Source of the DNA: Sphingomonas bacterium
GTDB lineage: Bacteria; Pseudomonadota; Alphaproteobacteria; Sphingomonadales; Sphingomonadaceae
Length of the DNA stretch: 14,219 bases
Assembly (NCBI GenBank): GCA_026785645.1
Contig: JAJAZM010000129.1
Span: 1-14,219 of the forward strand
Reading direction: 5' to 3'
Shown: positions 6,883-13,623 of the stretch, piece after piece
Layout: each line of letters opens with the position of its first letter
Numbering within the stretch: the first letter of the stretch is position 1
Position numbers and translations under genes: made by a program
The notes under the pieces: generated by a model
Databases searched by the model: none
What the model saw: the letters and a program-made list of their open reading frames with translations, nothing else
Told to the model about the DNA's origin: nothing

Positions 6883-7254
6883 TCACAGAGTCTTGACCCA
6901 TTCGCGATAGGCGGGCTCGTCCATCAGGCCGTCGAGCTCGCTGGCATCGGCCAGGGTCATCTTGAAGAACCAGCCCTCGCCTTCGGGATCGCGGTTGATC
7001 AGCGCTGGGTCATCGGCCAGCGCCGGATTGCCGAGGATCACTTCACCCGCGACCGGGGCATAGACGTCGCTCGCGGCCTTGACCGATTCGACCACCGCCG
7101 CCTCGTCGCCCTTGTTCAAGGCTTTGCCCTGCTCGGGAACCTCGGCGAAGACGATATCGCCGAGCGCATGCTGGGCATGGTCCGAAATGCCGATCGTGGC
7201 GGTATCGCCCTCGACCCTGATCCATTCATGCTCGCCGGTGAAGTAGGTGGTCAT
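6883..7254 (-). CDS. gcvH: glycine cleavage system H protein
   Basis: The 123-residue lipoyl-carrier protein shuttles the aminomethyl group from the P-protein to GcvT and is then reoxidised by dihydrolipoamide dehydrogenase. The lipoylation site is K59 in VVESVKAASDVYAP. EHEWIRVEG (8-16), the GISDHAQHALGDIVFAEVP stretch (22-40) and the NRDPEGEGWFFKM segment near the end are typical. The length is normal for the family. The ATG follows the gcvT stop by 3 nt and has a strong Shine-Dalgarno (AGGAG) inside the end of gcvT. Confidence 0.97.
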   Translation of the reverse strand: MTTYFTGEHEWIRVEGDTATIGISDHAQHALGDIVFAEVPEQGKALNKGDEAAVVESVKAASDVYAPVAGEVILGNPALADDPALINRDPEGEGWFFKMTLADASELDGLMDEPAYREWVKTL

Positions 7255-7257
7255 TGC

Positions 7258-8385
7258 TCAGGCTCCTGCTGGCTTGCGGTGATAATGGTGGGGCACGAAC
7301 GGCATCGGGGTGACGATGGAATCGAAGATCTTGCCACGCTGTTCGAGCTTGAGCGAAGTGCCGGGCTCTGCCTTGGCGGTGGCGACATAGCCCATCGCGA
7401 TCGGGCGCTGGAGCGAGGGAGAAAAGGTGCCGCTGGTGATCCGGCCGATCTCGCTACCTTCGTCGTCGAGGATCAGCGCGCCTTCGCGGACCGGCTGACG
7501 GCCCTCGACGAGCAGGCCGACGCGGCGCTGAACCGGGCCCTGGTCGATTTCTCCGACGATTCGCGAGGCGCCGGGAAAGCCGCCCTCGGCGCGGCGGCGC
7601 TTGCCGATCGCAAAGTTGAGCTCGGCCATTACCGGGGTCGTCTGGCGATCGAGGTCATGGCCGTAGAGCGGCAGCCCGGCCTCGAGCCGAAGCGAATCGC
7701 GAGCGCCGAGCCCGATCGGCTTGACCGCTTCGTGGGCGGAGAGCGCATCGGCGACCGCGATGGCGGCGTTTGCGGCGACCGAGATTTCGAAGCCATCCTC
7801 GCCGGTATAGCCCGAGCGGCTGATCCAGGCGGGGGTTCCGGCAAGGCTGAACATCGCGCCTTGCATGAAGGTGAGTTCGGCGGTGCCGGGGGCGAGCGCG
7901 TCGAGCACGTCGGCGGCGCGGGGCCCCTGGAGCGCGAGCAGGGCTTGCTCCTTCATATGATCGAGCACGATCCCGCGCGGCAGGCGGCGCTCGAACGCCT
8001 CGATATCGCCTTTCTTGGTCGCGCCGTTGACGACGACATAGAAATGGTCGCGGCGGCGGGTCGCCATGAGGTCGTCGATGATCCCGCCATCCTCGTCGAG
8101 CAGCATCGAATAACGCAGCCGGCCTTCCTTGAGCGATTGGAGGTCGCTGGGCAGCAAGGTCTCGAGCGCGACGTCGACGTTGGCGCCGTGAAAGGTCAGC
8201 TGGCCCATATGGCTGACGTCGAATAGTCCGGCATGCTCACGCGTCCAGAGGTGCTCGGCGATGACGCCGTCATATTGGACCGGCATCGAATAGCCCGCGA
8301 ACGCGACCATTCGAGCGCCCTTCGCGCGGTGCCAGGCGTCGAGCGCAAGTGGTTGGACGTCGGTGTCGGTCTCGGTCTCGGTCAT
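7258..8385 (-). CDS. gcvT: aminomethyltransferase (T protein)
   Basis: The 375-residue enzyme takes the aminomethyl group from lipoyl-GcvH, releases ammonia and makes 5,10-methylene-tetrahydrofolate. Diagnostic stretches are FAGYSMPVQYDG (29-40), HAGLFDVSHMGQ (51-62), the GGIIDDLMATRR loop (100-111, with D104/D105 near the folate site), SRSGYTGEDGFEI and GLGARDSLRLEAGLPLYGHD. It is the first gene of the operon. The ATG at 8385 is preceded by GGAG eight bases upstream. Residues 2-9 (TETETDTD) come from a short 6-bp tandem repeat (8361-8382), a replication-slippage-prone stretch that should not affect the fold. The tandem glycine riboswitch lies directly upstream. Confidence 0.97.
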   Translation of the reverse strand: MTETETDTDVQPLALDAWHRAKGARMVAFAGYSMPVQYDGVIAEHLWTREHAGLFDVSHMGQLTFHGANVDVALETLLPSDLQSLKEGRLRYSMLLDEDGGIIDDLMATRRRDHFYVVVNGATKKGDIEAFERRLPRGIVLDHMKEQALLALQGPRAADVLDALAPGTAELTFMQGAMFSLAGTPAWISRSGYTGEDGFEISVAANAAIAVADALSAHEAVKPIGLGARDSLRLEAGLPLYGHDLDRQTTPVMAELNFAIGKRRRAEGGFPGASRIVGEIDQGPVQRRVGLLVEGRQPVREGALILDDEGSEIGRITSGTFSPSLQRPIAMGYVATAKAEPGTSLKLEQRGKIFDSIVTPMPFVPHHYHRKPAGA

Positions 8386-8443
8386 CGCGCGCGCTCCAGA
8401 TCAAGGCTCGGCCGCGGCTTGCCCATGATGAGCTGCCCGCGCC

Positions 8444-8650
8444 GAACCCCCTTCTGTCACTGAGACCTGAGAGCTTTCCCCGCCATAGCCCGAAAGCGAC
8501 GGCGGGTTACCCCTTCGGCGGCCCGCCATAGCCGATCGGCGACGGTGGGCACTTTCCAGACTGTCCAGGCGCGCGCGGTCCCGTTTGCCTGAGAGATTCC
8601 GGGGGCGGTTGCTCCTTCGGCGCCCCGTGAGGGGACTCTCCCGCGCGTCC
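8444..8650 (-). ncRNA. tandem glycine riboswitch (gcvT leader)
   Basis: Two glycine aptamers lie in series on the minus strand before gcvT. Aptamer 1 (about 8573-8646) has GGAGAG (8641-8636), core GCCGAAGGAG (8621-8612), CTCTCAGG (8595-8588) and a closing stem GCGCGG/CCGCGC (8646-8641 and 8578-8573). Aptamer 2 (about 8444-8562) has core CCGCCGAAGG (8521-8512), CTCTCAGG (8473-8466) and two hairpins (8522-8549 and 8479-8506). Such tandem aptamers sense glycine and commonly activate gcv genes. Here they should switch the whole downstream operon. I could not assign an expression platform: no U-run terminator is visible between 8386 and 8443, so translational control is possible. The outer boundaries are approximate. 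Confidence 0.93.
8479..8549. repeat. 28-nt near-identical hairpin pair within riboswitch aptamer 2
   Basis: Bases 8479-8506 and 8522-8549 read in the same direction on the plus strand and agree at 22 of 28 positions (period 43). Both begin CCCGCCATAGCC and end in a CGACGG(C/T)GGG block; differences cluster in the central loop and at one stem base. Each unit folds by itself. They form the two peripheral stems of aptamer 2, and the 15 bases between them (8507-8521) are the conserved CCGCCGAAGG core. Confidence 0.85.
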
Positions 8651-8652
8651 CT

Positions 8653-8666
8653 TGGACCGAAGTCCA
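8653..8666. other. UUCG-capped hairpin at the 5' side of the riboswitch
   Basis: TGGAC/GTCCA (5 bp) flanks a four-base loop that reads TTCG on the minus strand, the transcript strand. UUCG caps are very stable tetraloops. It lies immediately 5' of aptamer 1 in the leader and just downstream of the predicted transcription start, so it may protect the 5' end or help fold the aptamer. Confidence 0.5.
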
Positions 8667-8678
8667 GGACAGGCAACG

Positions 8679-8707
8679 GCATTGGCCGTGGCTTATGGCC
8701 GAGTCAA
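8679..8707 (-). promoter_or_regulatory. candidate sigma70-type promoter of the gcv operon
   Basis: On the minus strand TTGACT (8707-8702) is a good -35 match, and 17 bp further on CAATGC (8684-8679) is a poor -10. The resulting start near 8672 would place the whole tandem riboswitch in the leader. The location between the lipoprotein stop and the riboswitch is right; the weak -10 keeps confidence modest. Confidence 0.4.
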
Positions 8708-8748
8708 TTGTTTAGGGGCGCGCCTTGGCGATTCGGGTTGGCGGGCGC

Positions 8749-9381
8749 CTAGCGCGTGGCGTTGTAGCGCAGCTGGTCCTGGCTGAGCTGGAAGCCGACC
8801 AGATGCTCGAAGGTGGCGCGGGCGACGGCGTCGCGGATCTTGGGGTCCGACAAGGGATCGACCGCGGCATCGGCATCGCCGGTCTTGCGCTTGCGGGTCA
8901 GCTCGCGGCGGACATCCTCGGGCAGCGAAGCGGAGGCGCGATCGACCTGCACGGTGACCCGCGACGAGGTCTGCGCGCGCAAACTGCCGGCCGCGAAATT
9001 GAGCGCGATCGCGCCGACTTTCTTGGCGACGACCCGATTCCCGCCCTGCATCACGACATTATAGAAGGGCAGCACGACCTGACGCGGCTGGCTCGCATCG
9101 CGGCGCGTGGCGACGACGTCGAAGCCGGCGACGGAGTTGATCTGGCTACCGGTCTCATCGCAACTTCCGCGCAAATTGGTGATCGTCGCAACCACGTCGA
9201 TCGCCCGGGCGTCGGTGCTGCCTTGCGGATCGAACATCGTCACATCGCCGGTGCCGGCGGGAATTCCGAGCTGCGGGCAGGCCGAGCGGGTAATGTAAAT
9301 TCCGCCGTCGCCGATCGAATCCTTCTTCGAGCAGGCCGACATGAGGGCGAGGCAGGCAATCGACAGCAAGCGGAGTTTCAC
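8749..9381 (-). CDS. putative lipoprotein of unknown function
   Basis: I recognise no named family. The 210-residue product starts with a lipoprotein signal (MKLRLLSIACLALMSAC, lipobox ending at Cys17; the -3 residue is Met rather than the usual Leu), so it is probably anchored in the inner or outer membrane. The mature part is mostly short strand-like segments with two cysteines near residues 34 and 72 of the mature region and a charged C-terminal helix (about 160-185). I chose the GTG at 9381 because AAAAGGA lies 10 nt upstream and the signal peptide begins there; a longer frame is open to 9441 but would bury the signal in a polar leader. It reads toward the gcv operon and ends 41 bp before the -35 element, so it is probably a separate unit. 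Confidence 0.75.
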   Translation of the reverse strand: MKLRLLSIACLALMSACSKKDSIGDGGIYITRSACPQLGIPAGTGDVTMFDPQGSTDARAIDVVATITNLRGSCDETGSQINSVAGFDVVATRRDASQPRQVVLPFYNVVMQGGNRVVAKKVGAIALNFAAGSLRAQTSSRVTVQVDRASASLPEDVRRELTRKRKTGDADAAVDPLSDPKIRDAVARATFEHLVGFQLSQDQLRYNATR

Positions 9382-9500
9382 GGCGCGCGGATCCTTTTCG
9401 ACCGGGGCTGGCCTGTTCACCATAGGCTGCCCGCATTTCATTTGGCGTTGTCATAGGAAGCGCCTTGGCTGGCTGCAAGCAATCGCTTACATCGCCGATC

Positions 9501-10448
9501 ATGGCCCACACGCTTCCACCGCTTCACATCCTGATCGCCGCGCCGCGCGGATTCTGCGCCGGGGTCGATCGGGCGATCACGATCGTCGAAAAAGCGATCC
9601 TGCTTTACGGGCCGCCGGTCTATGTCCGGCACGAGATCGTCCACAACAAGTTCGTCGTCGACCGGCTGCGCGGGATGGGCGCAGTGTTCGTCGATGAATT
9701 GGACGAAGTACCCGACGGGCGCCCGGTGGTGTTCAGCGCGCATGGCGTGCCCAAGGTCGTCCCCGCCGCCGCCGAAGCCCGCGGGCTCGATTATCTCGAT
9801 GCCACCTGCCCGCTGGTGAGCAAGGTCCACCGCCAGGCACAGCGGCTGATCGAGGTCGGGCGGCATATCCTGTTCATCGGCCATGAGGGCCATCCCGAAG
9901 TGGTCGGCACCTTCGGCCAGGTGCCCGAAGGCGCGATGACCCTGGTCGAGACGATCGAGCAGGCCGAGGCGATCGCGGTCGAGGATCCCGACAACCTCAG
10001 CTTCCTGACCCAGACCACCTTGTCGGTCGACGACACGGCGGAGATCGTCGCCGCGCTCCAACGCCGCTTCCCGACGATCCGGGCGCCGCGCGGCGAGGAT
10101 ATCTGTTACGCGACATCCAACCGCCAGGGTGCGGTCAAAGCGATTGCCCCGCGCGCCGAGAAGATGCTGGTAATCGGCGCCACCAACAGCAGCAATTCGC
10201 TTCGCCTGGCCGAAGTCGCCGAGCGGCTGAACGTGCCCGCCCGACTGATCGCGCGCGCCGCCGACATCGACTGGGAATGGTTCGGAACGCCAGGCACGAT
10301 CGGGCTTACGGCGGGCGCTTCCGCCCCCGAAGTGCTGGTGCGCGAAGTGGTCGATGCCTTGCGCCAGCGGTTCGTCGTGACCGAGGAAGAAGCCGCGCAC
10401 GTCAATGAAGGCATGATCTTTAAACTCCCGCGCGAGCTGGTCGACTAA
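9501..10448 (+). CDS. ispH: 4-hydroxy-3-methylbut-2-enyl diphosphate reductase
   Basis: The 315-residue enzyme performs the last step of the MEP isoprenoid pathway, reducing HMBPP to IPP and DMAPP with a [4Fe-4S] cluster. The three cluster-binding cysteines are C19 (PRGFCAGVDRA), C103 (DATCPLVSKVH) and C202 (DICYATSNRQ). The HPEVVGT motif (131-137) supplies the catalytic glutamate E133, and TQTTLS (170-175) and NSSNSLRL-type serine/asparagine residues bind the diphosphate. The start is chosen at ATG 9501 because the family starts just before the conserved LIAAPRGFCAG block. A TTG at 9465 has a better Shine-Dalgarno (AGGAAG) and would add 12 residues, so it remains possible. rnhA follows after 7 nt. 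Confidence 0.96.
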   Translation: MAHTLPPLHILIAAPRGFCAGVDRAITIVEKAILLYGPPVYVRHEIVHNKFVVDRLRGMGAVFVDELDEVPDGRPVVFSAHGVPKVVPAAAEARGLDYLDATCPLVSKVHRQAQRLIEVGRHILFIGHEGHPEVVGTFGQVPEGAMTLVETIEQAEAIAVEDPDNLSFLTQTTLSVDDTAEIVAALQRRFPTIRAPRGEDICYATSNRQGAVKAIAPRAEKMLVIGATNSSNSLRLAEVAERLNVPARLIARAADIDWEWFGTPGTIGLTAGASAPEVLVREVVDALRQRFVVTEEEAAHVNEGMIFKLPRELVD

Positions 10449-10455
10449 GCCTGCG

Positions 10456-10896
10456 ATGGAACTGCCCAAGGTCGAGATTTTTACCGATGGCGCGTGCAAG
10501 GGCAATCCGGGACCGGGTGGCTGGGGCGCGGTGCTTCGCTGTGACGGCAAGGAACGCGAATTGTCAGGCGGCGAAGCGCCATCGACCAATAATCGCATGG
10601 AATTGATGGCGGCGATCGAATCGCTCAATGCGCTGAAGCGGCCGTGCCGGGTCAGCCTGACCACCGACAGCGTCTATGTGCGTGACGGAATCACCAAGTG
10701 GATCCACGGCTGGCGCAAGAATGGCTGGCGCACCGCCGATCGCAAGCCGGTCAAGAACGCCGATCTGTGGCAGGCATTGCTGGCGGCGGCCGAACCGCAC
10801 CGCGTCGAATGGCATTGGGTCAAGGCCCATAATGGCCATACCGAGAATGAACGCGCCGACGCCCTCGCCTGCGCCGAGGCCGACGCGCGGCGTTAG
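10456..10896 (+). CDS. rnhA: ribonuclease HI
   Basis: The 146-residue enzyme cuts the RNA strand of RNA-DNA hybrids, for primer removal and R-loop clearance. All four metal-binding acids are present: D11 (IFTDGACKGNPGPGGWG), E49 (NNRMELMA), D71 (TTDSVYV) and D135 (ENERADALA), with the catalytic-loop histidine at H125 (KAHNGH). The basic protrusion around residues 85-97 (WRKNGWRTADRKP) is also present. The length is typical. It follows ispH by 7 nt and is probably co-transcribed. It converges on the FAD oxidoreductase gene with only 6 nt between stop codons and no obvious terminator. Confidence 0.97.
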   Translation: MELPKVEIFTDGACKGNPGPGGWGAVLRCDGKERELSGGEAPSTNNRMELMAAIESLNALKRPCRVSLTTDSVYVRDGITKWIHGWRKNGWRTADRKPVKNADLWQALLAAAEPHRVEWHWVKAHNGHTENERADALACAEADARR

Positions 10897-10902
10897 CCAG
10901 CG

Positions 10903-12009
10903 CTAGGCGGATTTGCGCGGCGCGAAGTCGGTCGGGTCGATACCGGCGAGTTCGGGCGGCAATGCCTCGCCGCTGATCAGGGTCGCGCAGAGCAGGGAGG
11001 CGGCGGGGGCGGTCTGGATACCCATGCCGCCCTGCCCCGCGCACCAGAAAAAACGTGGATCGAGCGGATCGAAGCCGAATTGCATCGCGCGCGAGGGCGC
11101 GAAGCTTCTTAAGCCCGCCCATTTGCGCTCGACCGCCTCGACCGGCCAGTCGACCGCGCGTTCAAACCGGTCGATCGCCATCGCAACGTCGATTTCCTCG
11201 GGCGCTGCGTTGCATGGCTCGACTAAACTCTCGTCGAGCGGGCTGACCCACACCACATTGTCGCCTTCGCCCTTGAAATAGAAACTGGCGTGAAGGTCGG
11301 TGACCAACGGCAGGTCGCGAAGCCCGGTCCGGCCGACTCGAAGCTGGACCACGGTACGCCGCCGCGGCTCCAGCCCGATCGGCGGCAAGCCCGCGCGCTC
11401 CGCGACCTGGTCGGCCCAGCCGCCGGCAGCATTGACCAGCACCCCCGCGTCGATCTCGCCGGCGCTGGTTCGGGCAAGCCAGCCGTCGCCCGACCGCCGC
11501 GCATCGAGCAGGGCCGAATCGGTCCGCACGTCGCCGCCAGCGCGGCGAATCGCGGTCAGGCAGGCGGTGTGGAAGGCCGCGACCTCGATATCGGCGCAGC
11601 TTGGTTCAAACCATGCCCCGGTCCACTGCTCGCGAAGCCCAGCCACCATCCGGTCAAGCGTGGCACGGTCGATCGCGACCAGGGCATCATCGCCAGTCTG
11701 CGCATCGGCTCCTTCGACTTGCTCGCCTTCGGCCTGCGACAAGTGAAGCGCGCCGCGCCGCCGGAGCAATGGCGCTTCGGATCCCGGCCAGTGCGCATCG
11801 AACATCGGCTTCGACAACAGGCTCAGCCGCCGCGCCGGATTGTCTCCGCCGAGGCTTCCCTGCCAGAAAGCGACCGAGCGCCCGGTCGAGTGGCGACCGC
11901 ACAAATCCTCGGCCTCGACCAGCAGCACGCGCATCGACGGCGCCAGCCGCGCGCCGAGGCTTGCACCGGCGATCCCGCCACCGACGATCAGTATGTCATA
12001 TCGCTTCAT
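10903..12009 (-). CDS. FAD-dependent D-amino acid dehydrogenase, DauA-like
   Basis: The 368-residue DAO-superfamily flavoenzyme has an N-terminal dinucleotide-binding fold with IVGGGIAGASLG (8-19) and the VEAED acidic turn (31-35). It shows the same segment order as D-arginine dehydrogenase of Pseudomonas (DauA): HSTGRSVA (40-47), NAAGGWAD (193-200), FYFKGEGD (243-250), WAGLRSF (297-303) and GQGGMGIQTAPA (325-336). The likely reaction is oxidative deamination of a D-amino acid, perhaps a cationic one, at the cytoplasmic membrane. There is no dauB-like partner in the window, and substrate range cannot be read from motifs. The start is the ATG at 12009; the longer open frame to 12240 has no protein character and overlaps cpaA. 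Alternative: a general glycine/D-amino acid oxidase-like protein. Confidence 0.85.
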   Translation of the reverse strand: MKRYDILIVGGGIAGASLGARLAPSMRVLLVEAEDLCGRHSTGRSVAFWQGSLGGDNPARRLSLLSKPMFDAHWPGSEAPLLRRRGALHLSQAEGEQVEGADAQTGDDALVAIDRATLDRMVAGLREQWTGAWFEPSCADIEVAAFHTACLTAIRRAGGDVRTDSALLDARRSGDGWLARTSAGEIDAGVLVNAAGGWADQVAERAGLPPIGLEPRRRTVVQLRVGRTGLRDLPLVTDLHASFYFKGEGDNVVWVSPLDESLVEPCNAAPEEIDVAMAIDRFERAVDWPVEAVERKWAGLRSFAPSRAMQFGFDPLDPRFFWCAGQGGMGIQTAPAASLLCATLISGEALPPELAGIDPTDFAPRKSA

Positions 12010-12022
12010 CGCGCCCGTGGTT

Positions 12023-12044
12023 ACGGTTTGGAAAGCCGAACCGT
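12023..12044. promoter_or_regulatory. inverted repeat between divergent dauA-like gene and cpaA
   Basis: ACGGTT (12023-12028) and AACCGT (12039-12044) are a perfect inverted repeat with a 10-bp spacer, in the 48-bp divergent intergenic region. The centre-to-centre spacing fits a dimeric regulator, which could act on either gene. No regulator is recognisable. Such short repeats can occur by chance. Confidence 0.3.
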
Positions 12045-12057
12045 CTAGGCCGACCGC

Positions 12058-12558
12058 ATGACAAATTTCGGATTCACGGAAACATTGCTCGTATTGCTGG
12101 CGATCATCCTGGTGGTGGCGGCGGTGATCGACGTGCGCACCTTCACCATTTCGAACGAGCTCAACGCCACCGTGGCGTTGCTCGCGCCGCTCTACTGGTG
12201 GTCGATCAGCCTGCCCTTCTGGCCCGACGCAGCGATCCAAGTCGGAGTTGCGGTGGCGGTGTTCGCGATGCTCGCTGTGACCTTTTACATCGGCATGATG
12301 GGCGGCGGCGACGTCAAGCTCGCGGCTGCGCTGGCGTTATGGTTCTCGCCCGGATCGACGGTGCGATTCCTCGTCATCATGTCGATTGCGGGGGGCTTGC
12401 TGACCGTTGTGATCCTGATTCTGCATCGCCTGAAGCCCGGCCAGATCAAAAATTCGGACGGGGAAACCCATAAAAAACCGGAGGTTCCCTATGGCGTCGC
12501 GATCGCATTCGGCGCGCTGTGGATTCTCGCCCAACGGTTTCTTAACCAATTTGCCTGA
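12058..12558 (+). CDS. cpaA: prepilin peptidase CpaA (TadV-type)
   Basis: The 166-residue polytopic membrane protease (peptidase family A24) cleaves, and in some systems methylates, the leader of Flp/Tad prepilins at the cytoplasmic face. The two catalytic aspartates are D25 (AAVIDVRTFTI) and D85 in the conserved GGGDVKLAAALAL (82-94). Hydrophobic segments lie at about 8-24, 38-52, 60-78, 84-95, 102-122 and 148-160. It lacks the cysteine-rich N-terminal methylase domain of PilD, as expected for the CpaA class. It leads the Cpa gene run. The ATG has only a weak Shine-Dalgarno. Confidence 0.9.
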   Translation: MTNFGFTETLLVLLAIILVVAAVIDVRTFTISNELNATVALLAPLYWWSISLPFWPDAAIQVGVAVAVFAMLAVTFYIGMMGGGDVKLAAALALWFSPGSTVRFLVIMSIAGGLLTVVILILHRLKPGQIKNSDGETHKKPEVPYGVAIAFGALWILAQRFLNQFA

Positions 12559-12602
12559 TGTCTGGACACATTCGAGGGACCCGTTGGGGAGGCGTAATCG
12601 CC

Positions 12603-13622
12603 ATGGACGTGAAGAAAGTTGCACTGCTGGTAGCAGCCCTGGTCATTGCGGTGGTTACCGCTGTGATGGCCAAGAACATGTTTGTCGGGGCTGGTGCAGC
12701 CCAGGCAGAGGCCGCTCCCGCGGTTCCGCTCGGGCCCAAGATCCTGGTTGCACGCAAGGCGCTTCCGGTGGGCACGATCGTCGACCAGGAAAGCCTGACC
12801 TATCAGGCATGGCCCAAGGAGATGGTGCAGAACGCTTATTACGTCGAAGGCGGCCCTGATGGCGACATCAGCAAGCTGCTCGGCACGGTAGTTCGCAACC
12901 CGGTCACCGCCGGCCAGCCAGTCACTCGCGGCGCCCTTGTCGGCCCCAACGATCGTGGCTTCCTGGCCGCGGCGCTTGGCCCGGGGATGCGCGCCGTCAC
13001 GGTGCCGGTCTCGGCCACCAGCGGCGTTGCCGGCTTCATCTTCCCGGGGGATCGGGTTGACGTCGTGTTGACCCAGGAAGTTTCCGGTGGTGGCGAGGGT
13101 CCGCCGCTGCGCGTGTCCGAAACCATCTTCCGCAACATGCGCGTGCTGGCCACCGATCAGCGGATCGACTCGAAGAATGAGGAAGGCAAGACCGTGCCCC
13201 GCTTATTCTCGAACGTGACGCTCGAGACGACCCCGCGGATCGCCGAAAAGGTTGCCGTTGCGCAAGCCGTCGGCCAGCTGTCGCTGTCGCTTCGCTCGAT
13301 CGCCGAAAACGAAGCCGAACTCGAACGCGCCGTTGCCAGCGGCGAAGTCAAGGTGACCGGCACCGGCAATCCGCAGGAAGAGCGCCGGATGCTGCTCGCG
13401 ATTGCCAACCGGCCCAACGACAGCAACACCACCTTCACCACGGGTGCCGACGTCTCGCGCTTCCAGCGCCGGTCCGTCCCGGTCCGTGTCCCGAGCGGTG
13501 GCAGCTCTTCGTCCAGTGATTCTCGTCCGTCGTCCGTCAGCAGCGGCTCGGTTCCAATGGGACCCGTGGTTCGTGTTTCGCGCGGCAATAGTGTGACCGT
13601 AGTTCCGGTGGGAGCCCGTTAA
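12603..13622 (+). CDS. cpaB: Flp pilus assembly protein CpaB
   Basis: The 339-residue protein has one N-terminal membrane anchor (MDVKKVALLVAALVIAVVTA), a SAF domain at about 45-112 (KILVARKALPVGTIVDQESL), and the RcpC/CpaB domain at about 125-260 (AVTVPVSATSGVAGFIFPGD at 131-150). It acts in the periplasm with the CpaC secretin during Flp/Tad pilus assembly. The start at 12603 follows a strong GGGGAGG ten bases upstream; an upstream ATG at 12558 (sharing one base with the cpaA stop) is possible but adds a polar N-terminus before the anchor. The C-terminal 50 residues (about 290-339) are a serine/arginine/valine-rich low-complexity tail, probably disordered. cpaC follows after one base. Confidence 0.93.
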   Translation: MDVKKVALLVAALVIAVVTAVMAKNMFVGAGAAQAEAAPAVPLGPKILVARKALPVGTIVDQESLTYQAWPKEMVQNAYYVEGGPDGDISKLLGTVVRNPVTAGQPVTRGALVGPNDRGFLAAALGPGMRAVTVPVSATSGVAGFIFPGDRVDVVLTQEVSGGGEGPPLRVSETIFRNMRVLATDQRIDSKNEEGKTVPRLFSNVTLETTPRIAEKVAVAQAVGQLSLSLRSIAENEAELERAVASGEVKVTGTGNPQEERRMLLAIANRPNDSNTTFTTGADVSRFQRRSVPVRVPSGGSSSSSDSRPSSVSSGSVPMGPVVRVSRGNSVTVVPVGAR

Positions 13623-13623
13623 G

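Noticed and set aside
6862..8226. A 454-codon plus-strand open frame opposite gcvH and gcvT
   Set aside because: It covers two confident genes on the other strand and looks like antisense composition; nothing supports translation.
8361..8382. Short 6-bp tandem repeat at the start of gcvT
   Set aside because: It is only about three units, encodes the poorly conserved N-terminal TETETDTD, and could arise by slippage. It does not indicate a phase-variation switch because its 6-bp unit keeps the frame.
12558..12602. Upstream ATG of CpaB that shares one base with the cpaA stop
   Set aside because: It would place a polar 15-residue leader before the membrane anchor, while 12603 has a strong Shine-Dalgarno. 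It stays a minor alternative.
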